Of a DNA stretch of 64,000 nucleotides, positions 6,756-15,635 are shown piece after piece; the first letter of the stretch is position 1, and the number at the start of each line of letters is the position of its first letter. The DNA comes from RUG13409 sp045546135 (lineage in GTDB: Bacteria > Bacillota > Clostridia > Peptostreptococcales > Anaerovoracaceae). The translations under genes were made by a program, and so were the position numbers. The stretch is taken from contig JAZQCD010000013.1 in NCBI GenBank assembly GCA_045546135.1, positions 1 through 64,000 on the forward strand, read 5' to 3'. Under the pieces are notes generated by a model. That model had not been told where the DNA came from and ran no database searches. It saw nothing but the letters and a program-made list of their open reading frames with translations.

Positions 6756-7518
6756 CTTTTGTATAGACGGCGTCAGTCACGGTGCCTTCTTTTTCTGAAA
6801 GATTTTTGCAGGCATCAATGCACTTTGCTTTCAGTTCTTCACCATTGTCGTAATTGATCCATACATGTCTGTATAGATAATCGGCCATTTCTTCAGGAGT
6901 GCGATCATCGCTCCAGTTATAGTCTACTATCTTTAGTTTCGGATCATATCCTGCATCCTTTATAGCCTTTAGCACATCATTTACATCATCGAGTATGCCT
7001 GTCTTTGCGATGGTATCGTCAAGACTCATTTCCTTTGCGAGTTTATCTCTGAAGGGTTGATCCCAGGTATAGAACCTTGCCAGGAAACATGTGCCGTGAG
7101 TCATATTGCTGAATTTCCTGACAGTATCCACATCATGAATGGCCGGAGACATGGTGGATATGGATAGATCGAAGCCATCTTTAAATACATCTTCATTGCC
7201 TGTGATGGAATTGAAGTCACCAAGATATATCTGATGAGGAGTTTTAAACTGCTTTAGATTCTCTTCTGCATATCCCAGCATTTTTGGCGATATATCCATC
7301 AGAGTAACATCACAGCCTCTTTGGGCAAAATATACACCGTACTTCCCTATTCCGCAGCCGACATCAAGGCACCTTATCCCAGGTTTCAGCATACCTTCAT
7401 CTTCCCAGAACTTAAGTAGCATTTCTGTATATTCGCTTTGTCCCATAGAAAACACTTTTTGGTGATCTACGGCTGATTCATCCCATATTTTATTTGTTTC
7501 TTCGTTTTCCATGATCAT
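6727..7518 (-). CDS. class I SAM-dependent methyltransferase
   Basis: A 263-residue protein with a clear Rossmann methyltransferase core: motif I LDVGCGIGKYG at about residues 50-60, the acidic loop DISPKML near 76-82 and a DLSISTMSP motif IV region. Substrate unknown; the family includes small-molecule methyltransferases. It follows the acyltransferase-SGNH gene by 12 bases and is the last full gene of the TIR operon. The end (AVYTKVAWIYW) matches the usual family end, so it is not truncated. Confidence 0.88.
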   Translation of the reverse strand: MIMENEETNKIWDESAVDHQKVFSMGQSEYTEMLLKFWEDEGMLKPGIRCLDVGCGIGKYGVYFAQRGCDVTLMDISPKMLGYAEENLKQFKTPHQIYLGDFNSITGNEDVFKDGFDLSISTMSPAIHDVDTVRKFSNMTHGTCFLARFYTWDQPFRDKLAKEMSLDDTIAKTGILDDVNDVLKAIKDAGYDPKLKIVDYNWSDDRTPEEMADYLYRHVWINYDNGEELKAKCIDACKNLSEKEGTVTDAVYTKVAWIYWTCI

Positions 7519-7530
7519 TATTTAAAGATG

Positions 7531-9801
7531 TTATAGTTCCTCAACACTGAGTGAATCGATGATATTGTCAAGTACTATATTTATACCATTTTCATTGAGA
7601 TGTATCCTGTCAGGATGAAAATATGTCTTCCAATCGTCATACATATATCCAAGGTAAATATATGATACATCTTTGCCTGATAATATTTCCGTATAGTCAG
7701 TATCTCCATAAGAGATGACAGTCAGCTTGCGATCTATGAGCATATCAGTAAGCTCTGTCAACTCTTCATCAGTATATATTTCATTTGGCCCGAGTATCAG
7801 AACGACGTTCCTTGAAAGGACCCCTGCGGTCATATCTTCATTGAGTTTTCCCTTTAAAGCATCAAAATCGCCTGTTTCAAGCACCGTAAATGAACTTTCA
7901 GTAAAACTATCATCAAGCTTATGATTGAGACTCAAAAGGAGGTCATTTCCATAGAAACTGTATTTTGAATCCTCTAATTCGTTATATTCATCAAGCACTT
8001 TCTGCCTTATCGCTTCATACTTTTCAACGTAATACCCATGGATAGCTTCGTAGACATAACTGCCATAATAGTATGCTCCTGTAGGCGACATATGAAGTCC
8101 ATCAGGACCGAACCAGTCTCTGTGACCCTTTGATATCACTTCCCAGTCTATCAGATGCGCATTATCATAATTCCTGCATACAGTCCTTATATCGTCATTG
8201 CACCACACATCTTTGCTTGTATTATTGCATACAGTCATCCAAAAGACCTGGATGTTATTTGCAACAGCATAGTTCATGATGCTGTATATTTGAGGTTCCC
8301 AAAGTCCACCGTTGTGCCCTATATGAATGAGGACAGTATTTGTAAGGAGTCCCCTTCTCTTCATATCTGCCATTATATCCCTTACATAAAGGCCCGGGCG
8401 GCTTACTACTGCATCGCAATAGAATCTGTCCATTTTTTGATAGATCCCGGGGCTTGCTCCGAGCATTACAGAATCTCCTATGCCGCATACCATCTCAGAG
8501 GAAGCCATCTTGTCTGCATAGTCCTCATCTTCATATGTTGACAGCAGATCGTCCCATTTTTCTTTTTCTTCAGCCAGTTTATCAAGGTACTCCTGTTCTC
8601 TTCTTTTTAGTTCTTCTTCCTGCAGCGCAAGCTCTTTTTGAAGAGATTCCATTTCTTCAGTATGATCTTTTTCAAGCGCAAAGGCGTAAGCACCAAGGGA
8701 TGAAGTAAATCCAAGAACAATGCAAAGAAGAACTACAATTCCATTGTCCCACCTGCCCCTGACATTGAAGATCCTGTGCAGGATGAGCGATGAAAGTACA
8801 GTTACAAGTATGACTATGACTGTATTTCCTTCTTTGGTATATGCGTCTTGATAAAGATAAGGAAGTATGAAGATCAGCGGATAATGGAAGAGATAGATCT
8901 CGTAGCTGATGACAGACAAATTCTTGAACAATTTAGGCAGCATATCATTTGTATATCCAAGGTCTATTGCAATGGACAATGCAAATAAACTTATGAAAGT
9001 AAAAAGCACCATAAGTTCAGGAATGAAACTTATCTCCGGTCCTATATATACTTCTATAAAGAACATGGACAAGATAAGGATAAAAAACAATGCCTTTGAT
9101 GCTTTGCGGTTTAGTGAGGATGAAGCATTTTTCTTTATAAAATAAAGGAATATACCTGCTGCAAAAGAGAAAAGCCTTTCAATACTGCCGTAATATCCTA
9201 ATGTCTGTCCGTTCTCATTGAAACTAACATAAAAATATATTATGGAAACAGTCAATGCGAACAGCGATAATTCGGTCCCAAATGAAGATCTTGACCTATT
9301 ACCTATCTTCTTGAACAGAAGGAAGATCAAAGGAAATATAAGTTCATACTGAAGCAGTATGGATATATACCACATATGGAGCATTGGAGAATCCATAGAT
9401 CTTGCAAAATAGTCTGCTCCTGTGCTTATTTGATTAATATTATCGTACCCAAGCAGTATGGACGTAACTTCAGGCTTTAAAGTTATCCATACCATGTTGT
9501 TTACCGAATAATACAGGACTGTAAGAAGAGCAGTAACTACAAGAGGTATATACAGCTTCCTGAATCGTTTGGCATAATGCCTGAACAGATCAAAACCTTC
9601 CCTATCAAGAGATGAACTTAAGAAATATCCGGAGATAACAAAAAATCCGCATACAGCGAAAAAACCACCTTTCAGAATATCGAGGTGGTACAAAAGGACG
9701 AATATACAAAAGAAGACTCTAAGTATATCTACATATTCATAATGAATAGATCTTTTATTACCCACGCATATGATTATAGGATAATAAAGGATCACAAACA
9801 A
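7531..9801 (-). CDS. acyltransferase-3 membrane protein with C-terminal SGNH domain(s)
   Basis: A 756-residue OatA-like protein. Residues about 20-375 are an acyltransferase-3 membrane domain (HLDILKGGFFAVCGFF near 39-54; MLHMWYISILLQYE near 140-153; about ten spans). A charged coiled coil (about 377-422) leads to an extracytoplasmic SGNH domain with GDS at 442-444, GHNGG near 495-499 and the catalytic pair DGLH at 567-570. The last 95 residues look like a second, degenerate SGNH unit (VVLILGPNE, then DRIH at 731-734) without an obvious GDS. Such proteins O-acetylate surface polysaccharide or peptidoglycan. The start (TTG at 9799-9801) is uncertain; later GTG codons are possible. Confidence 0.85.
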   Translation of the reverse strand: MFVILYYPIIICVGNKRSIHYEYVDILRVFFCIFVLLYHLDILKGGFFAVCGFFVISGYFLSSSLDREGFDLFRHYAKRFRKLYIPLVVTALLTVLYYSVNNMVWITLKPEVTSILLGYDNINQISTGADYFARSMDSPMLHMWYISILLQYELIFPLIFLLFKKIGNRSRSSFGTELSLFALTVSIIYFYVSFNENGQTLGYYGSIERLFSFAAGIFLYFIKKNASSSLNRKASKALFFILILSMFFIEVYIGPEISFIPELMVLFTFISLFALSIAIDLGYTNDMLPKLFKNLSVISYEIYLFHYPLIFILPYLYQDAYTKEGNTVIVILVTVLSSLILHRIFNVRGRWDNGIVVLLCIVLGFTSSLGAYAFALEKDHTEEMESLQKELALQEEELKRREQEYLDKLAEEKEKWDDLLSTYEDEDYADKMASSEMVCGIGDSVMLGASPGIYQKMDRFYCDAVVSRPGLYVRDIMADMKRRGLLTNTVLIHIGHNGGLWEPQIYSIMNYAVANNIQVFWMTVCNNTSKDVWCNDDIRTVCRNYDNAHLIDWEVISKGHRDWFGPDGLHMSPTGAYYYGSYVYEAIHGYYVEKYEAIRQKVLDEYNELEDSKYSFYGNDLLLSLNHKLDDSFTESSFTVLETGDFDALKGKLNEDMTAGVLSRNVVLILGPNEIYTDEELTELTDMLIDRKLTVISYGDTDYTEILSGKDVSYIYLGYMYDDWKTYFHPDRIHLNENGINIVLDNIIDSLSVEEL

Positions 9802-9828
9802 GATAGATCATCTTGCTATATGACTCGT

Positions 9829-11244
9829 TTAAGGTCTTTTGGGGACTGTTTTTCCCCGTTCACTTTCATAAGGACTGTCGTAGGCCCAGAAAAGATCATT
9901 TACAGGATAATAATCAAAATATCTTCCAAGGCCGTTTATGCGGCAGATCACCTGATCACCGTTTTCATTCTTGATAACTGAAGTTTCCTGCAAAGTATCG
10001 TATGAACGATCATTTAGATCTATATAGGTACTGTAGTTTTGGTAAAACTCAGTGATCTTTTGTTTAAGCTCTTCTGCTGAGAGCTGCGTGAGTATATTTG
10101 TAAATAGAGCTATGGACATATCCCTTTCATCATCGAAGAAGTCGTTATTTTCTACTTTCTCTTTATACTCGCTGTATGGTATATAACTTACGAATGATGC
10201 CATTAAGGGATCTATCTTTCCGCTGTCTTTAAGTTCTATGCGAATATCTAAATCGTCATATCTTATGACTGCAAAGTCCCCTTCCCTTATATAGATCAAA
10301 GGAGCAGAAACACTTTTCCCAAGGCTCTTAAGAGATCTTCTAATGCTTTTTTCGACCTTTGCAATTTCTGTATTTTTTGCATTGCCAAAAGCATATTCCT
10401 TTTTCCCAAGGAAAGTTGCTCTGAGTGCATTTGCATTGCTTCCATCATAGACTGTACCATCCTCTGCTACTGCCTTTATGATCCGTACGGAAATGATAGG
10501 AACATCAGTAAGACTTCGCATGAAATTAAGGCTGTACTCATCGTTGATGGTACCCGGATAATATGAATACTTTTTAGCTGTATCAAGATATATAACTTTA
10601 GGAGATCCTTCGCTGTCTTTGAGGATCTCTCCGTTGCTGCCCAGGCAGGAAATCTCGTATGTAAGTCCTTTTATAGGCTTGTCGCCATTATTCCTCCAAA
10701 GCACATTGATGAACCTAACTATAGCGTCCTGACTTTTTTCGTAATAGTTGAGCTCTTCAAGAGATATGGGCATGCCCTTACCCTTGTTTCCGTTGACTTT
10801 GACATTGAAAGAAGAAGCTTTTTCAGCATTCCATGAGCTTCCGTCTGTAAATCTTACTTTTGAAATGGATATACGGTAGTTTTCTCCGTCCATAAGGCCG
10901 GGGATGGATACATCTGTTGATTCGTAAGCAGATCTTGGCTCTATGCCCTCTTGATCAAGTATGCGGTATTTAACAGTGGTGTTTTCTACCTTTCCTTCTT
11001 CCTGGCTGCTTTCCTGCACGAGAAAATTGCCTTCAAATGAAAGCTCAAGAAGATCTATTGACTTATTCTTTGATGTATTCTCAAATTCAAGATTCATATA
11101 CCCGTTTTTAGGATCTGCTTCATATTCCAGGGTATATAAAGATAAGTCTTTGATCTTTACTCCTCCTGCAGACTTTCCGCATCCACATAATATGAATGAA
11201 CAAAGTATGAAGAAAAATAATAATTTGCAGCGCTTGATATTCAT
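9829..11244 (-). CDS. uncharacterised lipoprotein in the TIR operon
   Basis: A 471-residue secreted lipoprotein: signal MNIKRCKLLFFFILCSF with lipobox LCGC, lipidated Cys at residue 22. The mature part is mostly beta-strand-like (about 30-290), with a segment mentioning no known motif, followed by a more helical C-terminal third. It starts 15 bases after the TIR gene and ends 27 bases before the acyltransferase gene, so co-transcription is likely. No family recognised; a surface binding or sensing role is inference. Confidence 0.75.
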   Translation of the reverse strand: MNIKRCKLLFFFILCSFILCGCGKSAGGVKIKDLSLYTLEYEADPKNGYMNLEFENTSKNKSIDLLELSFEGNFLVQESSQEEGKVENTTVKYRILDQEGIEPRSAYESTDVSIPGLMDGENYRISISKVRFTDGSSWNAEKASSFNVKVNGNKGKGMPISLEELNYYEKSQDAIVRFINVLWRNNGDKPIKGLTYEISCLGSNGEILKDSEGSPKVIYLDTAKKYSYYPGTINDEYSLNFMRSLTDVPIISVRIIKAVAEDGTVYDGSNANALRATFLGKKEYAFGNAKNTEIAKVEKSIRRSLKSLGKSVSAPLIYIREGDFAVIRYDDLDIRIELKDSGKIDPLMASFVSYIPYSEYKEKVENNDFFDDERDMSIALFTNILTQLSAEELKQKITEFYQNYSTYIDLNDRSYDTLQETSVIKNENGDQVICRINGLGRYFDYYPVNDLFWAYDSPYESERGKTVPKRP

Positions 11245-11259
11245 AGTCCTATAGACCCT

Positions 11260-12774
11260 CTACTTTGATCTTTCGAGAATAGATGCCGGATCATAACGGT
11301 ATGAATCAAGCAATGTATTTACAGCTTCAGTATCACTGAAATCAAGTTCGAAAAGCTGTGTTGTAAGTGTGCCTACATCAGTCAGAGTAAATCTCCTGAA
11401 AACAGGAACTGTTACTGATACGCTGTATTCTTCGGTCTCATGAAGTTTTCCGCCTACTGAGTATACGCCCTTGCATGTGATGTCGCAGGATTTTGTAGGT
11501 ATTATGACCGTCTCGATCCTAAATGTATCATTGATGAGTGGAGTTGCATCATCTCCTGTGAATCTGATTGAACTTGGATTTTGATCTACATCAAGAAGAG
11601 CATAAAGGGTGATGGAAAAATCATCGCTGTCTCCCTTTCCGCCTCTAAAGATGCTGACCTCATCCTTGGAATACTCGTATTGGAGCGTATAGGACATATT
11701 GAACTTTTCATGGTCTCCGTATTCAACGGTCAGTTCTGCTTTGCAAAGGTTAGATACACTGCCTCCATATAGCTCTTTAAGCTCAGCTGTAGGAAGATCT
11801 GCTTCGATGAACTGCACTGCAGAACCTGCTTCTACAGTTATTGTTCCTGTCGTTTCCAATGCATTTATCAATGCTTCCGGGACGACTTTATCTTCACTTG
11901 GTTTTACTATGAGGCTGTATTTGATATCAGTTCCTGTGCCCCATCCGTCATTGTAGATATATCCTTTTATATGGTTGTTTTTGATGAATATGTCTCCAAC
12001 AGGGACAGGACTTTCATTTACTTTAAGTGATGATATATCACATCTTATCTGTTCAACAAAAGCAGCGCTGTCTCCTTGATTGCGTATAAAGCTTAAGATG
12101 GAAAATGCAAGATCAGTCGATAGATCGTTATCGACTAAAGCTGCTCCGTCATTTGCTGTTTGATAGTATCCTGCCTTTGTATATGGAAGTAGCTCTGAAT
12201 AGTATACTTCAAGTGATGATCCTGCAGGCGATACCTTTCCTCCCCCGATCCGTGGAATAATGATCGCAAGAAGTATTGAAAGGATCAGAACTCCTGCTAT
12301 GCCCATCAGAAGAGCTTTCTTCTTTTTAGGATTTTTTTCGATGGTGATCTTGATCTCTTCTCCGTCTTCAAGATCATTTATATAGTCATGTATGGCAGTG
12401 ATGACTCTTCTTAATGCTTCCTCTTCTTTGCTTCCGTATCCGGAAACTCTTTGAGCGTTGCCAAGGACCAAACTGAATTCATCATCAGGCTGGAAGTCTT
12501 GCAGCATATATGGAATGACAAGCTTGTTCTGATCATTTGCAGTGGTAACTTCCTTTTTGACCCATTTTGAACTTTCTGAGTTTTTGGAAACAAGAACTAC
12601 TACAACATTGCATTCTCTCATAGCCTTTGCAATACGGGCTATGTAATCCGCTCCGGGAGGAATGTCATCATTGTCGAGCCAACATGAAAAACCGTTATCC
12701 TCAAGCACTTTCTTAACGCGTTGTGCTGATTCGTTGTCCTTTGAACTGTGGCTTATAAGGATCTGTTCACTCAT
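11260..12774 (-). CDS. membrane-anchored TIR-domain protein
   Basis: A 504-residue protein. Residues 1-115 are a TIR domain of the bacterial type: ILISHSSKD at 5-13, CWLDNDDIPPG at 31-41, and SKNSESSKWVKKE with the putative catalytic Glu at residue 75, the position used by NAD-cleaving TIRs. A basic linker (about 147-153) precedes one membrane span (154-173); the remaining 330 residues lie outside the cell and look beta-rich, with no recognised fold. The layout, cytoplasmic TIR plus external domain, suggests a receptor. It heads the operon with a lipoprotein, an acyltransferase-SGNH protein and a methyltransferase. Enzymatic activity is inferred from motif only. Confidence 0.88.
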   Translation of the reverse strand: MSEQILISHSSKDNESAQRVKKVLEDNGFSCWLDNDDIPPGADYIARIAKAMRECNVVVVLVSKNSESSKWVKKEVTTANDQNKLVIPYMLQDFQPDDEFSLVLGNAQRVSGYGSKEEEALRRVITAIHDYINDLEDGEEIKITIEKNPKKKKALLMGIAGVLILSILLAIIIPRIGGGKVSPAGSSLEVYYSELLPYTKAGYYQTANDGAALVDNDLSTDLAFSILSFIRNQGDSAAFVEQIRCDISSLKVNESPVPVGDIFIKNNHIKGYIYNDGWGTGTDIKYSLIVKPSEDKVVPEALINALETTGTITVEAGSAVQFIEADLPTAELKELYGGSVSNLCKAELTVEYGDHEKFNMSYTLQYEYSKDEVSIFRGGKGDSDDFSITLYALLDVDQNPSSIRFTGDDATPLINDTFRIETVIIPTKSCDITCKGVYSVGGKLHETEEYSVSVTVPVFRRFTLTDVGTLTTQLFELDFSDTEAVNTLLDSYRYDPASILERSK

Positions 12775-12812
12775 AATATGTACCTTTGAAAAAACAAAAT
12801 TAAAACAATATG

Positions 12813-12841
12813 ATTATACAACATGGAAGATATAAACAAAA
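12813..12841 (-). promoter_or_regulatory. probable promoter of the TIR operon
   Basis: Minus-strand TATAAT (12813-12818) about 40 bases before the TIR start; the -35 at 17 bases (TTTTGT) is poor. Confidence 0.45.
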
Positions 12842-12890
12842 GTATAAGAATATACGGTATTTTTATGATCTAATTGATTTTACTAAGCAA

Positions 12891-12920
12891 AAGAGAACTT
12901 CCGATTTAGAAAGTTCCCTT
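12891..12920 (-). terminator. terminator of the LysM gene
   Basis: Minus-strand stem AAGGGAACTT / AAGTTCTCTT (10 bp, one G-U) with a 10-base loop, followed by TTTTGCTT. It lies 55 bases after the LysM stop. Confidence 0.75.
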
Positions 12921-12975
12921 TTGATGAATTATATATCTGTTCTATATGAAGCCGATAAGCTTTATATACGATAGC

Positions 12976-13272
12976 CTAGTTTACAGGTATCATTATGGTC
13001 TGTCCTGCACGAAGGTCAGATGCCTTGATATGGTTGACCTGGCAGATGGTATAGATTATGTCCCTGATATCTTTAGCGCTGCTTCCGTAAGTCTTTGCAA
13101 GATCCCAAAGAGTATCGCCTTCAACTACGCTTACTTCAATGTATTTAGGTTCTTCTGCGCTGTGGACTTCAAAAAGCTCTGTTATACCTGCAAAGGTAAA
13201 TGACACGGCAAGCATCATTACTGTCACGAATACTATGAATCTGAATCTATTTGCTATTTTATATCTTTTCAT
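12976..13272 (-). CDS. YneA-like LysM membrane protein, SOS-controlled
   Basis: A 98-residue protein: basic N-terminus, one membrane span (about 11-30) and a LysM domain (about 44-96; VVEGDTLWDLAKTYG, then DLRAGQTIMIPVN). Size and layout match YneA, the SOS-induced cell-division inhibitor of Bacillus. The start at 13272 follows AAGGGGTGA by 7 bases and is chosen over an in-frame upstream start that would run through the promoter. Three LexA-type boxes lie in its promoter region, which strongly supports this role. The usual divergent lexA neighbour is not present here. Confidence 0.82.
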   Translation of the reverse strand: MKRYKIANRFRFIVFVTVMMLAVSFTFAGITELFEVHSAEEPKYIEVSVVEGDTLWDLAKTYGSSAKDIRDIIYTICQVNHIKASDLRAGQTIMIPVN

Positions 13273-13297
13273 TTGAGTCACCCCTTTTGACAATTCG

Positions 13298-13366
13298 GAA
13301 CGAATGTTCGTGTATATAATATCAAAACATTTGTTCTTTGTAAAGAGGTTTTTAAAACATTTGTTC
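13298..13366 (-). promoter_or_regulatory. three LexA (SOS) boxes
   Basis: On the minus strand GAACATTCGTTC (13298-13309) is a perfect GAAC-N4-GTTC palindrome, and GAACAAATGTTT occurs identically at 13325-13336 and 13355-13366, exactly 30 bases apart. These match the Gram-positive LexA consensus. One box lies in the spacer of the promoter and the others flank it. Confidence 0.85.
13316..13344 (-). promoter_or_regulatory. promoter of the YneA-like gene
   Basis: Minus-strand TTTACA (13339-13344), 17-base spacer, TATTAT (13316-13321). The middle LexA box occupies the spacer. Confidence 0.75.
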
Positions 13367-13395
13367 TCAAAAATCAAAATAATTTTCATAATAAA

Positions 13396-13424
13396 AGATC
13401 CCCTGATCTTTCATCAAGGGATCT
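13396..13424 (-). terminator. terminator of the FMN-binding protein gene
   Basis: Minus-strand hairpin AGATCCC...GGGATCT with an extended TGAT/ATCA inner stem, followed by TTTTATTAT. Lies 44 bases after the stop at 13468. Confidence 0.8.
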
Positions 13425-13467
13425 GTGTTTGTATTTAAGTATTAAAGATATAACTTAGTAAACTTCG

Positions 13468-14298
13468 TTATTTGAACTGGCTTTCTGCTATAGTCTTGAT
13501 CTCTATTTCAGTTGCAGAATCTGTGGTTCCTTCAATGCATTCGATAGCGCCTGCAGTGCCGTCGTTGTTTACTGCTACTACAGCAATGATGCTGTTGTAT
13601 TCGACTACGACTATGTACCCCTGTTCATCGGAGATCCTGTAAACTTCCTTTACGTTAGTCTTGAGTTCAGTTTCAAGAGCAGTGGTGCTGGATCCCGGGA
13701 AGAGCTTGCTTATAGCATTTACGAGCTTCTGATCGTAGGTGTAATCAGGAGCAGGTCCAATGTTTCCGCTGTTTACGATAGCGAACTCTTCTAATGCTAC
13801 CTGAGCAGATTCCTTAACGCAGTTTGATGTCTTAGTTGCTCCGGAAAGAGCATCTGTGGACTGAACTGCATCTACTGTGGAAAGCCCGTAGAACTTCTCA
13901 TAATAACTGTCCTGAAGGACCTTGTCGCCTATTCCGGCAGTCTCGTTATGAGTGATCGTAGACATTCCTGTGATCTCGCCTACGCTGTTGACGCCGACCA
14001 TCATAGTGATCTCTCCGCCCTGAGTACTCTTGCAATTTGTAGAGCAGACTATACCTGCGCCGTTTTCGGCTTGATAAACTTCTGTGACTCCCTTTATAAG
14101 TTCTACATCGAGTTTCGTGAATGCTGAGCCTTCGGGAAGAACTACTTTAAGAGCTGCATTCTTTGTATCTGCTTCTCTTTGAGCTATTATCGGAGACGTG
14201 ATCTGATATACAGCTGCAAGAAGGAATGATGCAACGAGTGCGATACTTACGAGAACGATGACCGGTGAGATTATCGTTATCCTTTTAGAATCTGCCAT
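13468..14298 (-). CDS. RnfG/NqrC-like FMN-binding membrane protein
   Basis: A 276-residue protein with an N-terminal membrane span (about 9-31) and an extracytoplasmic FMN_bind domain (about 52-172) carrying DALSGATKTS; the Thr at 155 is the expected covalent FMN site. In RnfG and NqrC this domain carries electrons in a sodium- or proton-pumping complex. No other rnf gene is adjacent, so it is a stand-alone version. Residues 199-255 look like a second, shortened copy of the domain start (LPEG...GVTEVYQ at 53-76 against FPG...NVKEVYR at 200-221) with no SGAT. Likely follows or shares transcription with the upstream YnbB-like gene (47-base gap), or has its own weak promoter. Confidence 0.82.
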   Translation of the reverse strand: MADSKRITIISPVIVLVSIALVASFLLAAVYQITSPIIAQREADTKNAALKVVLPEGSAFTKLDVELIKGVTEVYQAENGAGIVCSTNCKSTQGGEITMMVGVNSVGEITGMSTITHNETAGIGDKVLQDSYYEKFYGLSTVDAVQSTDALSGATKTSNCVKESAQVALEEFAIVNSGNIGPAPDYTYDQKLVNAISKLFPGSSTTALETELKTNVKEVYRISDEQGYIVVVEYNSIIAVVAVNNDGTAGAIECIEGTTDSATEIEIKTIAESQFK

Positions 14299-14345
14299 GA
14301 TATAAACACCTCTAAATTAATATATTAACTATATTGATAAACCTA

Positions 14346-15635
14346 TTATAATACAATTCCCTTGTTTTTCAGATACTGAACTGCATTCATGACACCGAAT
14401 TTTGAGTGTTCATATGTAAGTCCGCCCTGAAAATAGACTATGTAAGGCTCTCTTAAGGGTCCGTCTGCAGAAAGCTCTATGGTAGAACCCTGTACGAAAG
14501 ATCCGCTGGCCATGACTATAGGATCTGCATAGCCGGGCATGTCGCCGCCTTCAGGCGCTGCAAATGCATCGACGGGAGCTGCAGCCTGGACTGCCTTGCA
14601 GAACTCTATGACTGCATCTTTTGATACAAGCTTTACTGAAGTTACTATATCCCCTCTCCTGTCAGGCGCTTTTGGACAAGTCTCAAAGCCGAGCTTTTCG
14701 AAGACTTTAGAGCAAAGGACTGCGCCTTTTACTGCATTCCTTACAACATTAGGAGCAACGAATAGACCTCTTAAGATATCTCTGTTCTGCCCGAATGTAA
14801 GACCGTATTCTCCGCCAAGACCCGGAGCTGTGAGCCTGTTTGCAACAGCGTCTATTATGTACTGCTTTCCTGCTATATATCCGCCGGAAAGAGCGTAGCC
14901 GCCTCCAACGCCTTTGATAAGAGATCCTGCGCATACATCTGCGCCGTTTTCTATGGGGTCTGTATAGTCAGTAAACTCTCCGTAGCAATTGTCGACCATG
15001 CATATTACGTCCGGCTTTACTTCTTTGCAGGCTTTTACCCATTCCTTTATCTGATCGGTATTGAAAGCCCTTCTGAAGGAATAACCGGTCGATCTTTGCA
15101 AAACGACCATTTTAGTACAATTATTTATAGCATTTTTAACGCCTGAAATATCTATCGAATTATCTAAAAGAAGATCGACTTGCTTGTATTTAATACCAAA
15201 CTCGAGCAGATTGCCCGGCTTGTTGTTCTCAAGACCTATGACAGTCTTCATTGTATCGTAGGGAGTACCTGTGCAGTATATGATCTCGTCGCCGGGCCTT
15301 AAGAGGCCAAAATATACTGATGCAAGAGCATGAGTTCCGCAGGCGATAGTAGGCCTTACTATGGCAGCCTCTGCTTTGAATACTCTTGCAAAGATGGCAT
15401 CCATCTTGTCTTTAGATACATCTGAAAGTCCGTAGCCGCTTTCCCAATTGAAATGCATGCTTGCAAGTCTTTCCTCATGGAAAGCATTGAGGACCTTCAT
15501 CTGATTGAATTCGGAAATATCATCTATTTCCTTGAATCTTTCCTTTAGTTCATTTTCAGCTTCCGTTACGATACTGATGACTTCATCATCTATACCGTAG
15601 GAAGCTTTTAAAAATTCTCTGGTATTGTCGTTCAT
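14346..15635 (-). CDS. YnbB-like methionine gamma-lyase family (aluminium resistance) PLP protein
   Basis: A 429-residue cytosolic PLP enzyme of the Met_gamma_lyase family (PF06838). The lysine in GSLIKGVGGGYA is the likely cofactor site; CMVDNCYGEF gives the aspartate that holds the PLP ring nitrogen. The real reaction of the family is not established; annotation as aluminium resistance is historical. In Bacillus the order is miaA-hfq-ynbB; here it starts directly after miaA with no hfq between. Last gene of the long relA-to-ynbB run. Confidence 0.88.
   Translation of the reverse strand: MNDNTREFLKASYGIDDEVISIVTEAENELKERFKEIDDISEFNQMKVLNAFHEERLASMHFNWESGYGLSDVSKDKMDAIFARVFKAEAAIVRPTIACGTHALASVYFGLLRPGDEIIYCTGTPYDTMKTVIGLENNKPGNLLEFGIKYKQVDLLLDNSIDISGVKNAINNCTKMVVLQRSTGYSFRRAFNTDQIKEWVKACKEVKPDVICMVDNCYGEFTDYTDPIENGADVCAGSLIKGVGGGYALSGGYIAGKQYIIDAVANRLTAPGLGGEYGLTFGQNRDILRGLFVAPNVVRNAVKGAVLCSKVFEKLGFETCPKAPDRRGDIVTSVKLVSKDAVIEFCKAVQAAAPVDAFAAPEGGDMPGYADPIVMASGSFVQGSTIELSADGPLREPYIVYFQGGLTYEHSKFGVMNAVQYLKNKGIVL

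Noticed and set aside
6582..7518. Frameshifted methyltransferase whose true end is at 6582
   Set aside because: The 263-residue product already ends with the usual family ending, so a broken gene is not needed to explain the extra frame.
14346..15635. Naming this PLP enzyme methionine gamma-lyase
   Set aside because: The family bears that name in domain databases but its reaction is not established; only a family-level call is safe.
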